The position numbers and the translations under genes are program-made. This document shows, one piece after another, positions 1-9,463 of a DNA stretch of 64,000 nt (the stretch's first letter is position 1; each line of letters opens with the position of its first letter). The notes under the pieces are model-generated. The model ran no database searches, was not told where the DNA came from, and saw nothing but the letters and a program-made list of their open reading frames with translations. Source of the stretch: Leucogyrophana mollusca (Eukaryota > Basidiomycota > Agaricomycetes > Boletales); the NCBI GenBank assembly GCA_021014945.1, contig MU266329.1, positions 291,598 to 355,597 on the forward strand, read 5' to 3'.

Positions 1-297
1 GTGAAGGTCAAGTGGCTGTTGCTTAACCACGCACGGACAGATGTCGTTCAGCGAGTAGAGTCACCGACGCGCCAAAGGTGCCAAAGGGCCGGGGCACCCG
101 TCTGTGCCAAACAGACACAAATCCAACGAACGCGTCCAAGGTGTTAAGCGAGTGGCCAATAAGTAGCCAAGGATCTGTTTGTAATCGCACTTACCTGAGC
201 TACAACTCAAGTCCAGTGAGCAGCAGGTTTACCTTTGCCTTTCACTCCTTGGCAGAATGCCTGATCCAATGTAAGTCGTGTTTCGTGGCCCGGGGCA

Positions 298-2094
298 ATG
301 AACTATCTTTTAATAGAGGTCAGACCGATCCTTTCGCCACCTCTGACACGGTGCACGACTGTCCTTCTCTCGCCGACAACGAACACACCTTCATATCTCA
401 TTGACGCAAAAAACAAATCATACAAACACCAGTACGCAAATATATATTTTACACGGCTGACAATGCTCCGGCGGTCAGTCGAGGAGCGGGCAAAGGAGAG
501 ATGGAAAGGCCTTTCGGGTTCGTGACGCGCCCCTGATCACAGGTTCCCCTTGATCTTACTCGACCGTCCTTTCAACACAGGGGACCCTGTTTATGTACGA
601 CGTGTTCTAGATGTTATCAAATCTCAGCTCTGCTGGATCTTAGGAACAATATACATGGATATGCCACTGAAAGCAAATGTCTTGGAGGATATCGGCAGAG
701 ACGTGTGTTTGTGCTTCTTCTCTTCCGCAACATTTGGCTCATGACATTTCATAGCATTCAATACCTGCACCACCTCCCCGTGACAAGATTTTCTCTGATG
801 AAGACAGCATAATGCTGGAGGACGAGTCCGGCCGTATCCAACTTGTCGGTGAAAAGGTCACCACGGCACGTCTTGTCACTGGAGTCATCATCGCCGCTCT
901 TGGAGTGGAGACACCGAATGGCGAATTCGAAGTCATAGATCTGTGTACAGCTGGTCTCGCTCCATTTGCCGAAGGAAATGCAGAAGCAGATGCTATGGAT
1001 GTGGATGGTCAGTGGGGTTCGCGTTAACATGTTGGCGTCATTTGATAATTCACAGATACGAGCCCCTCATCTTCAACGGACGAGCATATCGCCGTGGTAT
1101 CAGGCCTGTCCATTGGGGCTTCCTCTCCTGCAGATGCCCAGATACAGATGCTAGTCGAATTTCTTGCTGGGGAAGTCGGTGGGCCGGAAGACCAAAAACT
1201 CGCCGCGCAAATTTCGCGGCTGATCATAGCCGGGAATTCGCTGTCGTCCGTCATTACCAGCGAAAACGGAGAGGATGAAGAGGAAAGAAAGCCCGTAAGC
1301 TCCCACTATCGTTAGTTGGGATGAAGTAAAGCCTTATACTCTTTCAGCGACGCTTTGGTGCTGCGCCTCAGGTCAACTTTTCGCCTCATCCCAATATTGC
1401 GCTGTCAGCCCACCTGCAAGATCTGGCCTCCGTTTTGCCGATACATATCCTACCTGGGGCTGATGATCCCTCCGGTGCCATCCTCCCTCAGCAGCCGTTT
1501 CCGCGGGCAATGTTCGGAGGGGCAGCTGGGTTTGAGACATTCCACTGCGAATCAAATCCCGCCTGGCTTCGTGTAGGTAGCGGAGACGAGGGTGCCGAGT
1601 TACCTGATGCTTCCGAGGGAGAAGTTTCTACCTTGCCATCTACTCGCCCCCGAATTACTCGCAGTCTACTGGTTACCTCGGGACAACCAGTCCTTGATAT
1701 GTACAAGTACCTCCCAACTCCACCCTCAACACTGGTATCCATCGCTGCATCAACTCTACAGTGGCGACATGTCGCCCCCACCGCTCCCGATACTTTATGG
1801 TGTCACCCATATCGCGAGCGCGACCCGTTCGTCCTGCGAGAAACTCCTGACTTGTATCTTGTGGGTGGGATGCCCCAATTTGGCACGGGAATTGTGGCGG
1901 ATGAACCGAAAAAGGCTGGAAGACGATGTAGGATTGTCCTTGTCCCCAGTTTCGCGGAATCAGGAGTCCTGGTATTGGTGAACCTCCGGACCCTTGGCGT
2001 GCAGCGGGTTAACTTTGGTGTGGAGGGTATGAGCACTGGCGATGGAGGGCAGGTAGATCTGGATGGGAAAGCATTGGCCATGGAGGAAGGATAG
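298..2094 (+). CDS. POLD2: DNA polymerase delta subunit 2 (small regulatory subunit)
   Basis: This is the non-catalytic B-subunit of DNA polymerase delta, which holds the catalytic subunit in the replication complex in the nucleus. Five exons can be joined: 298-517, 581-702, 755-1007, 1056-1294 and 1348-2094, totalling 1581 nt (526 aa). The family's N-terminal block QYANIYFTRL is in exon 1, the OB-fold block QLCWILGTIYMDMPLK in exon 2, and LEDESGRIQLVG in exon 3. The calcineurin-like but inactive phosphoesterase domain follows in exons 4 and 5 (VVSGLSIGASS, LPIHILPGADDPSG, FPRAMF, LVTSGQPVLDM). Length and domain order fit yeast Pol31 and fission yeast Cdc1. The start at 298 is the first in-frame ATG before the conserved block. 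An extra 5' exon cannot be excluded, so the first ~35 residues are the least certain part. Confidence 0.93.
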
Positions 2095-2757
2095 CGTCCG
2101 CGGAGGGACGCTGGAAATGTTGTGTGGTGAGGAACAGATTCATACGCTTGAGAACGTACTTATTCTCTCTCCTACACCTTGTAAGCAAGGACCAGTGATT
2201 GACGTGACTCGTCAGATTCAGAAACTACCGCCACGTGTTGGCACGTCATTGTATAGTTACATTCCCTCATCGCTCCGTCCTTTATCCTGCAACATATCCC
2301 TCAGAGCTTCTGAAGGTCAAGGTGTGCTGACACCGCGGAATACGTCTAAGCCAAAAATTGCACTTGCAAGTGTGAACGACACGCCACCGGATGTATACTA
2401 TCCAGGTCAACGGTAATCGATAGGGCCTTTTGTGTGGCGATCTTTCCTTTTTGTGCTGATTTGTAGGTCCACCTGTTTGTTGATCATCTGCTTTGGTTCA
2501 TTTCTGTGGAGAATTTGGTGGAGAGAAGTTGCTGCTGCCGCCGTATTTTAGGCATATCAATCGATATCACAGCTCTGGATCACATTCTTTCGGTTGTGAC
2601 CTGTTGTTGCTCGCCCCGGAAATCAAGTATGTCTTTGAGATACAACCGCCTTTGTCCACGCCACGCTGACGAGGTGTGGCCCAGCTTTAGAACAATACCA
2701 CGAGGCTTGTCCGGAGTGGCACACCTGCTTTGACCTTGCTTTGACCTGTGTGTAGGG

Positions 2758-2764
2758 TATAAAA
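2758..2764 (+). promoter_or_regulatory. Consensus TATA box
   Basis: The sequence is TATAAAA, flanked by GGG on both sides and followed about 30 nt later by a long CT-rich tract. The nearest ATG (2774) lies only 10 nt downstream, too close to be the translated start of a transcript from this box. The box therefore more likely belongs to a transposon-type promoter or is fortuitous. Confidence 0.35.
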
Positions 2765-2891
2765 GGGGCACTAATGAACTTGTTTCAACTCAGCTTTCTT
2801 TCTTTCCCTCTCTCCCTTCCCTTCGTCTCCTCTTCATATAATCCGTTGTGGATTACGCTTGGTTGTATGCTTTGCACGATATGCGTGGTCT

Positions 2892-2922
2892 GTGGCGTGC
2901 AAGACCAGCAACCTTGCGCCAC
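2892..2922. repeat. Hairpin repeat, copy 1
   Basis: This 31-nt element begins with GTGGCG and ends with CGCCAC, so it can fold as a 6-bp stem. Its core (TGCAAGACC then GCAACCTTG) is shared with a second copy at 3038-3070. Both stem arms are kept in each copy although the loops differ by small changes. Confidence 0.55.
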
Positions 2923-3037
2923 TATTGTTTGTTATCCAACATCGTCGAGCGAAGGGCCTCGCTAGCCTGTGCTCGTAACGTTCATGGACACCGACACGCG
3001 ACCGATCTATCGCGGGCGTCGTGTGTGCATGGGCCCG

Positions 3038-3070
3038 GTGGCGTTGCAAGACCTGCAACCTTGACGCCAC
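3038..3070. repeat. Hairpin repeat, copy 2
   Basis: This 33-nt element has the same GTGGCG / CGCCAC arms as the copy at 2892-2922. Inside the loop it carries a second inverted pair, TTGCA and TGCAA. It is a direct repeat of copy 1 about 146 bp downstream. Confidence 0.55.
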
Positions 3071-4111
3071 TGTGCGCGCCAGGGGGTCGCTGCCGTGCGC
3101 CGCCGCTATACGACACGGCCCATCGCCTGGCATAAAGCGCCTTTGCCGTGACTGTAACTGCTCGTCCCCCTTGGCTAAATGAAGGCACTCTCGATTACTT
3201 GGATCCGTGGAAGATTCCTAGGCGGATATCCTGGTTTTAATCCTTACACGACTAACACCAAAGCATGGTCTGGGATCTTCGGGCTGGAATCCGTCTGATT
3301 GACTCCCTCATTAACGGCCGCGAGTGCCACACGATCGCCTTGGAATTCGGATATCGTTCGACATGCGAGGATACAGCGAAGGTCTTGCGCCCTACGGATT
3401 CTATCTCATTGTTCCTACCGTCAACGGACCCGAGCGGCAAACCAGCCTCCCGAAATTTCGACGTGGTCCATGCACCACAGAAACCGGGATGTCTTGACCA
3501 TTTTTATTCGATGTCATCGACGGCCGCGAGCGCCACGTAAGCCTTCCGAATTCTCAACACCCGCTACTTTCCAGCCCAAGCGATGACCCAAGCATATTTT
3601 GACGACTGAATCTCAAGCCCCAACTGCATGGCCCTTGTTTCGCGCAAACGTAGGTCTCCCCTTCCTCCATTGCGCCATCGGAACACAATGGCTGAAAGTG
3701 CTGTCCAAACCATTTATTATAGACATCGGACTGTTCAGGCCGCCCGACACATTTATCGCGCCGTAAAGCAGAGCGCATGTCATTTTGGTCCCGTTGCGGT
3801 GCATCTTCGCTCAGGCTTTCATCAGTCGCCATACAACACTGGCCATGGTCTCTGGCCAGCATAGCAAACTTGTGTGGGTTGCCGCTGTTTACGTGGTACA
3901 TTTCCGATGCTCAATTGCCTCTATTCCTAGTACTTGATCTTTTATGGCGTTTGTCTATCTAGATGTTTTTTATTATTACAAAAATACCGTAGCTGCCAGA
4001 GGAAATAGTTGGCCACCTTTTTCTAGGCTCATCGCATCGATGCTACAGTGCCGAGGCCCATTGCACGATCGCCCATGTTATGGGGTAGTTGGTATCTACG
4101 CTTTTTATATA

Positions 4112-5640
4112 TTACGCAAACGAGAAGAATTTCTTTTTGGTAGCCAGGTAGCGCACAACCAGAATGAAACTCGCGCTTCCAAGGGACATTGATCCGGCAT
4201 AGTACATTGCAGGCCGGAATGCTGCACGTCCCGCTGAGTTGCCACCATACCGTTCAAGGATAAACCCTGCAACAGGAGCACCCTACCGAGTCCAGAGTCA
4301 CTTCAGTCCGATAGTACGACGGAACGCCACTGCTCACCATAAGGTACCCAGCGCTATAGGCAGAAACGACCATCGCCAGGGCGGTCGAAAGACGTTTCGA
4401 GCCATATATGTGTCCTACGACCGATGGCATGGTGGCAAAGAAGCCTCCATTGCCAGCTCCATTAATGATGACGAAGACAACGAATGGCGCGAGGGATGCA
4501 GATACGGGCCACACAGCGAGCACGCTCACTGAGCATACGACTAAGGTTAGAAACAAGCTTGTGATTGGTCCAATGATGTCGCCCAGGTATCCAAAACCGA
4601 TACGTCCGGCAGCCGAGGATAGACTGAAGACGGCTAGAAGAATCGACCCGAGCGTGTCTGATATCCCGATAGAAGAGGCGTATAGGGGAATAAAGAAGGG
4701 TGGGACCAGTAGCGGAAACGTTGCTACTAAAGACGACAGGAAAAGCAGGACGAACTTCGGATCTCTAAATAAAGACCTGTCGAAAGGTATATTAAGTGGG
4801 TCAACGGTGACTATCGTAAATCAAGAGACGCACAAGTCAATGGATGCAGAAGCTCTACGGGCGCGATCCTTCATGAGTAGCGCCGCGGGAAGTGTGGCGG
4901 CAACAGTGACAAAGCTCAATACTCGAAAAGTCCAGGCGATACCGACGCGAGTGAGAAGTGCTTGACTCAACAAGCTGAAAACACAGGCGCCAACACCGTT
5001 ACCTGCGTATACAAGGCCGTTTGCTAGACCACGCTTTCGCGTGAAATACTGGGAAGGGAGTCCACTGCATGCCTGTAAAACCATAGTTATTTTCTAAGTC
5101 GTTGCAGTCTCCTAATCCACTGACCATGAAGCCGATGCTGCATCCTAGGCCCAAGATGACACCATTCGTGACAAATAGCCCTCCGATGCTGCTTGTGATC
5201 CAACTGCTCAGGAACTGTGCAGAGGTCATCAGAGCGCATGATATTAAAGATGCGTTGCGAGTCCCTGCTATGCGGATGAGGTGGGTACTGATGATAGCGA
5301 AGACAGCAACACCAGCAACGGCTGTTGAGCCGATGAAGGCCAGTGTCGAATCTGAGGCGACATTTTGTTTGGCTAGATAGGCTTGCATGACACCCCACGA
5401 ATATAGCAGCCCCACAAACATGCTAAGAACCGTTAATACCCTATATGTCGAATTGAATGCGAATACATGCCTCATCACGCTACATGCAGCAGCGATGACC
5501 CATCCATAGCCCCCGTCAAGTACGTCGTCGAAGTCCAACGTCTGTTTATTCGCCGTTTCCACATGCACGCGGGTGTCTTGGGAAGAAATGGGGGTGAGCT
5601 CTACCGGTTGCTGATCCACTACAGTTGGCCTGAGTGCCAT
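4112..5640 (-). CDS. MFS transporter, monocarboxylate-porter type
   Basis: A twelve-helix major facilitator of the fungal monocarboxylate/MCH-like family, expected in the plasma or vacuolar membrane; the substrate cannot be read from sequence. Five exons join in frame: 5471-5640, 5125-5422, 4834-5072, 4338-4776 and 4112-4282, totalling 1317 nt (438 aa). The family signature DGGYGWVIAAACS opens the first helix, and GLLYSWGVMQAYL, RKRGLANGLVYAGNGVG and RIGFGYLGDIIGP follow. The frame remains open 5' of 5640 only from a TTG, so the ATG at 5640 is chosen. The first intron (5423-5470, 48 nt) has a GC donor (AG|GCATGT). Because it is a multiple of three it reads through, but removing it restores the helix. 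The N-terminal 40 residues are polar and cytosolic. Confidence 0.88.
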
Positions 5641-6992
5641 GAGTCCTTTTGGTGTAAGCGTTAAGGTCTTCTGTTTCCTCTCGCCTGTCCCGACGTGACA
5701 ACTAGGCAATATGGGCAGGGCAGGAGATTTGTGACTCACTTCATCCTGGAACTGCTTCAATTATACGTCGGGGTTAAGAAAAGGCCGTGGTCACCATCAT
5801 CGCAAGCGTGATGGAAATCGTGATGGGATTGTGATGCCAGATGGGTTGTCCTTGCCGAGTCGGAGGTCGACGCCGCGGTATCGGGGTGGTAAGGAGGACT
5901 TGGACGAAGTTTGGACTAGTTTTGACGTACTCTACCACGCGGCCCATTTCCGCAAGTCCCCGCGTCGAGCTTCGCGCTCCTCGGGATCCAAGTCGAGTCT
6001 CCACAAGCTGTGCTGAACTAACCTGTTCCAACACATCTCGACTGTTACTTGTAAGAGCGCTGCTCGATCACACGTCTTTCTAGGCGTGTGAGTTCGAACG
6101 AAGACCACACTGGGAGCTTGGGATACTCAATTTTACCACCTGTCACTGGAACGGATGAGCATTTTTGCAAGCCTTTGGCACTGCTCCTTGATCGTTTGAT
6201 GAATCCTGTCACGGACACGGACGCACCGGTATGCTGGTTGCAGCTGCCCATCTCATAATGCATAGCGTGAATGCCTGACTTTCCCCATGCATAATGCATG
6301 ATGAGACGGTGTCTTGGGGCACATCGTTCTGGTCCTATGCCTTCCTATGCATTACGACCTCATCCATTATAAGGTAGGCAGCTGTATCTGCAGTGGACCT
6401 CCGGGTCCCTCGGCCTTCATCAATTCATGTTTGACAGCGTGGTGCTCGACGAACTGCAGTTAGAGTGATCACTGGTTGGTGGTTTCGGTTCATTGCATGT
6501 CTGTGCCGCCAGTCAGCGCTTCAAACTTCAAACTTCAAGCTTCTGTAAGGGGAGAAGGTAAACAAACATTTCTCGTAATCTTCAGCCGACGTCGAACAAC
6601 CAGTTCTGTTTCTGCTTCTGCTCCCTCAGGCCTCAGGCCCAGCCAAAAAGTCACAAGTGGTTCCGCAAGGATTATTGAAATACTAGTAGATCTTCTCAGA
6701 GCCTCGATTTCCTAGTCAGTTCTTCAGTGAGGCCATATATCAAGATAGACTTACAGGGCCTGTTGAAGGACTTAGTGTAAATATCGCGGAGCCTGCACGA
6801 CACTATATTCCGGCATAATAGCCCTCGCCATGCTCACAAAAGATCTTAGAATTTATCAGGGACACGGAAAATCGATTGCTCAAAAGCAGGCGTTGCTGGG
6901 CAGCAGTACAGATTTTCACAGAACTCAGAAGGGGGATGGGGGTGGGCGGCGGGAGACGTCGCAGCACGCGTATCAGGACAGCAACCAAAAAA
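5641..6992. other. Intergenic, no gene seen
   Basis: Only short frames of uneven composition occur here and none resembles a known protein. An imperfect inverted repeat lies at 6252-6305. The first ~150 bp upstream of the MFS start would hold that gene's promoter. Confidence 0.5.
6252..6305. repeat. Imperfect inverted repeat
   Basis: CTCATAATGCAT at 6252-6263 pairs with ATGCATGATGAG at 6294-6305 (11 of 12 bases), leaving a 30-nt spacer. A further ATGCAT lies just before the right arm and another at about 6345. Confidence 0.4.
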
Positions 6993-8448
6993 TCACGCCG
7001 CGATGTCGGAGCCCGGTGCCTCAGCGTCGACAGAGGCAGCTGCACACTCCGGGTCTACCGCAACCACCTGTTCTTCTGTTTGATCGTAGCCGAACGCTCC
7101 TCGAACGTCTGACAACACACTAGCTGAACTTCATTTCATTATATACGATATAGAGTGGGTCCTTGCTCGCAACGAGAGCAACGCAATAATCTGCGAACCG
7201 GCGAATGTGGTTAACGTACCTTGCAATCGTTGATGGTGTACTTGGACACATGGTCACGTCGCGATCTGAGGAGTAATGCGGAACCGCCGGCGGCGACTGT
7301 CGGAGTGGTAGTACTGACGGATGTGGTAATGTTGTGAGTGTCTTGAGAGCATTCGTCGTGGACTTGGGCCTAGAATTTCGCTGTTAACTAGGCTGTTTTG
7401 TTAGTGGAGGAAAGGCACGAATGATCTGTGAGATGGTACCATAAAGTTAGCAATAGGTAGCAAGCAAAGTGAATAGTAGGGCTTACATTGAGAACACGTT
7501 TGATTGCAAGCACCTCTACTGCCGCGGCCGATCCAGGTGGGGCCATGGTGATCTCTACGTGATCACCAGCATCGACCGTTGCATCTCCGCTACCCGAGTC
7601 AGCGGGGCCTACGGAGGTGGACGCGCTAGCGACTGAGGCGTTCTTGATAGGTGTTTGGATATGGTAGGCTGCACAATCGTCACTAGTAGGATTTTCTCAT
7701 CTTCCAGTGGCTCGACATTCTCCTTAGTGGTGCGCGAAGAGGGAAGTGCCGTGATGGACTGAGGGCACGTTCCCATTTCTGGAGGGCGGGATGGGCCCTT
7801 AGATGACTCGGCATTCCCTTGCTTGACGTTGAGAGTCCCATATTCCTTCGAACGATCGGCCCAACCCGATCAGTGTAACCCTATAACTATACCCACCTTC
7901 CAATGATCGGCCGGTCGAGATATTGCCGACATAGCTCGCTGTGTCGCACTTCAGTTAGCGGTCCGTGTGTTCCATTCTGGCTGAGAGGACACACTGAGAT
8001 GATTTGAGTTTAACTTCGAGTGATGAAACCGCTGTCTGCAGTTTAAGGACCTTGTTCTCAAGTGCTTCTCCTTGCGGGAAGAAGCGACTGAGCTTGCCTC
8101 AATACCAAGAAACTTCGAGTCACGCTGCAGGCGCCCACTTAGCTCAAGTGACGTGTATGTACTGCAGCGAGGGGTGTCTTAGTAGCATATATGCGCATTC
8201 AAGCTAGTGCACAGCAAAAAAAAAAAAAAAAAAAAGGCGTGAACTTACAGTAGCACTCGGATTGAAGCCCTATTCCTTCGGGACTTCGCGGCTAGATCTG
8301 CCACTGTTGTCAAGTAGGCCGGATGAGACTCTTCGGGCTCTCGAGTGACTGGGATGGTGTGACCCATATGCCTCCGGTTGGATGTCCGGGCGGTGTCTCC
8401 AGGCCATATTGCGTGATTGACGCGTCGAGGGAAGGAGGGAGGAACCAT
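6993..8448 (-). pseudogene. Possible bZIP-like regulator gene, decayed or badly resolved
   Basis: Pieces of a protein can be read in order on the minus strand, but I could not join them cleanly. Near 8290-8245 there is a basic stretch (ADLAAKSRRNRASIR) that ends at a good splice donor (GTAAGT), after which comes a 20-base homopolymer in the intron. Near 8070-8000 a heptad-rich segment (EALENKVLKLQTAVSSLEVK) looks like a leucine zipper. Downstream a Ser/Thr/Pro-rich segment (7830-7500) and a short tail ending in GSDIAA (stop 6993) remain open. A basic region followed by a zipper suggests a bZIP factor. The residues around the Asn of the basic region do not match the consensus exactly, and frame changes near 7675 and 8320 lack an obvious intron. 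It is a relic or a real gene with introns I missed; the start at 8448 is provisional. Confidence 0.35.
8216..8235 (+). repeat. A20 homopolymer tract
   Basis: Twenty consecutive A on the plus strand, the longest homopolymer in the window. On the minus strand it forms a T tract directly after the donor of a putative intron. Confidence 0.9.
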
Positions 8449-9463
8449 CCTGGATGCGATACTTCTTGTGGCTTCTGAAAACGCCCCGGTGAGCTCTTTG
8501 ACGATTTTTTTTGCAGTCGCAGTGATATTTCTTCGATGCCCTCACTATCAGTGAGGCCAATGGTATTGTCACGGTAGCGGATGTGCTTTCGCGTCGACGG
8601 AACAGCTGGGACCAGGAGACAGCGAAGGGACACGCAAAACACGTGAACCACATTAGAAAGGCTTTGTGCGGTTCGCGTATTTTTGCGTGTTTTGCCTTGG
8701 CCTAGTTGATGCTTCGCTGTGGAAAGGGGCAGCTGGTTATGTAGATCTGCTTTTAGACGAGGTATTGTGATAACTTGCAATCCTACTTTTTCTACCAAAC
8801 CTCTGGTTTCCTATATTTGGCTTTCTCCCACGCTCTCTAATTCTCGTTGAGCCACTTGCGACTTTCGGCTGGTCCTCAGTTGCGAGTGCCACTGACCAAT
8901 GCCGCCCAGTACTATTTTGCTCACCACCTAGACTTGGAAGAGAAGAATAAATCCCCCGTGGGTAGCCTGTGGGTACGTGATCATGTTTGGGTCCGATACA
9001 CTGATAACGGGGGAAAACATGACATTAATACGCCGAGTGGGGCTTGAAGCCGATAAGTGGATTCTACTCCTGTACAGTGCTCGTTCTGGACTCGAGAAAA
9101 CGACGGTATTGCTTTCTTGCTTGAAGGATATAAGGAGCGTTCCCCTCCGAGACTCTTTTGCCTTGGTGGTGATTTGGCCACTCTGTCCACCACCACTTGG
9201 ACTCGACCGATCGCACTCAGCTCTGCATTCGCCGGCAGTGAGGACAAATAGGGTTTGAGGAAGATAACATCGAGGGGCGCAGCGCATGGTCAATGGAATC
9301 CTTATCAATACCGCTGGCTCCATCCCAGCCGTATCTCCAACTATCGCCTTACGGGATCACGTTCTCCAAACCAATCTAAGTATATACTTTGCTCGGGTGG
9401 TTTACTTACCTGGAAGTATAAGATGTGCACCCTGGCATCTGTTCATCCGATACTGGGTGAGAT
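8449..9463. other. Intergenic, no recognised gene
   Basis: A CT-rich leader-like stretch (about 8780-8845) precedes a short plus-strand frame starting with ATG at 8847 (66 aa). A second frame (9057-9251) continues in related composition. Neither is recognised, and no conserved motif supports either. Confidence 0.35.

Larger units (their letters stand above)
2095..4111. other. 2.0-kb stretch without a convincing gene; retroelement-like signals
   Basis: No frame on either strand gives a recognisable protein. The stretch holds a strong TATA box (TATAAAA at 2758-2764) followed by a pyrimidine-rich tract (about 2790-2840), a layout often seen in LTR promoters. It also has two related hairpin repeats (2892-2922 and 3038-3070). 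A 17-base GC-rich word (ACGGCCGCGAG[T/C]GCCAC) occurs twice, near 3315 and 3521. I could not find matching terminal repeats, a primer binding site or any reverse transcriptase or integrase fragment, so an old solo LTR is only a possibility. Confidence 0.4.

Noticed and set aside
2774..2965. Short secreted-looking frame directly after a TATA box
   Set aside because: The ATG is only 10 nt after the TATA box, so it would lie upstream of any transcript start. There is no homology, and the frame overlaps a structured repeat.
4408..4965. Long plus-strand frame opposite the MFS carrier
   Set aside because: It is antisense to membrane helices with recognised MFS motifs and has no motif of its own.
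5641..5760. N-terminal extension of the MFS carrier
   Set aside because: The extended frame begins with TTG rather than ATG and its residues do not resemble the family; the ATG at 5640 is used.
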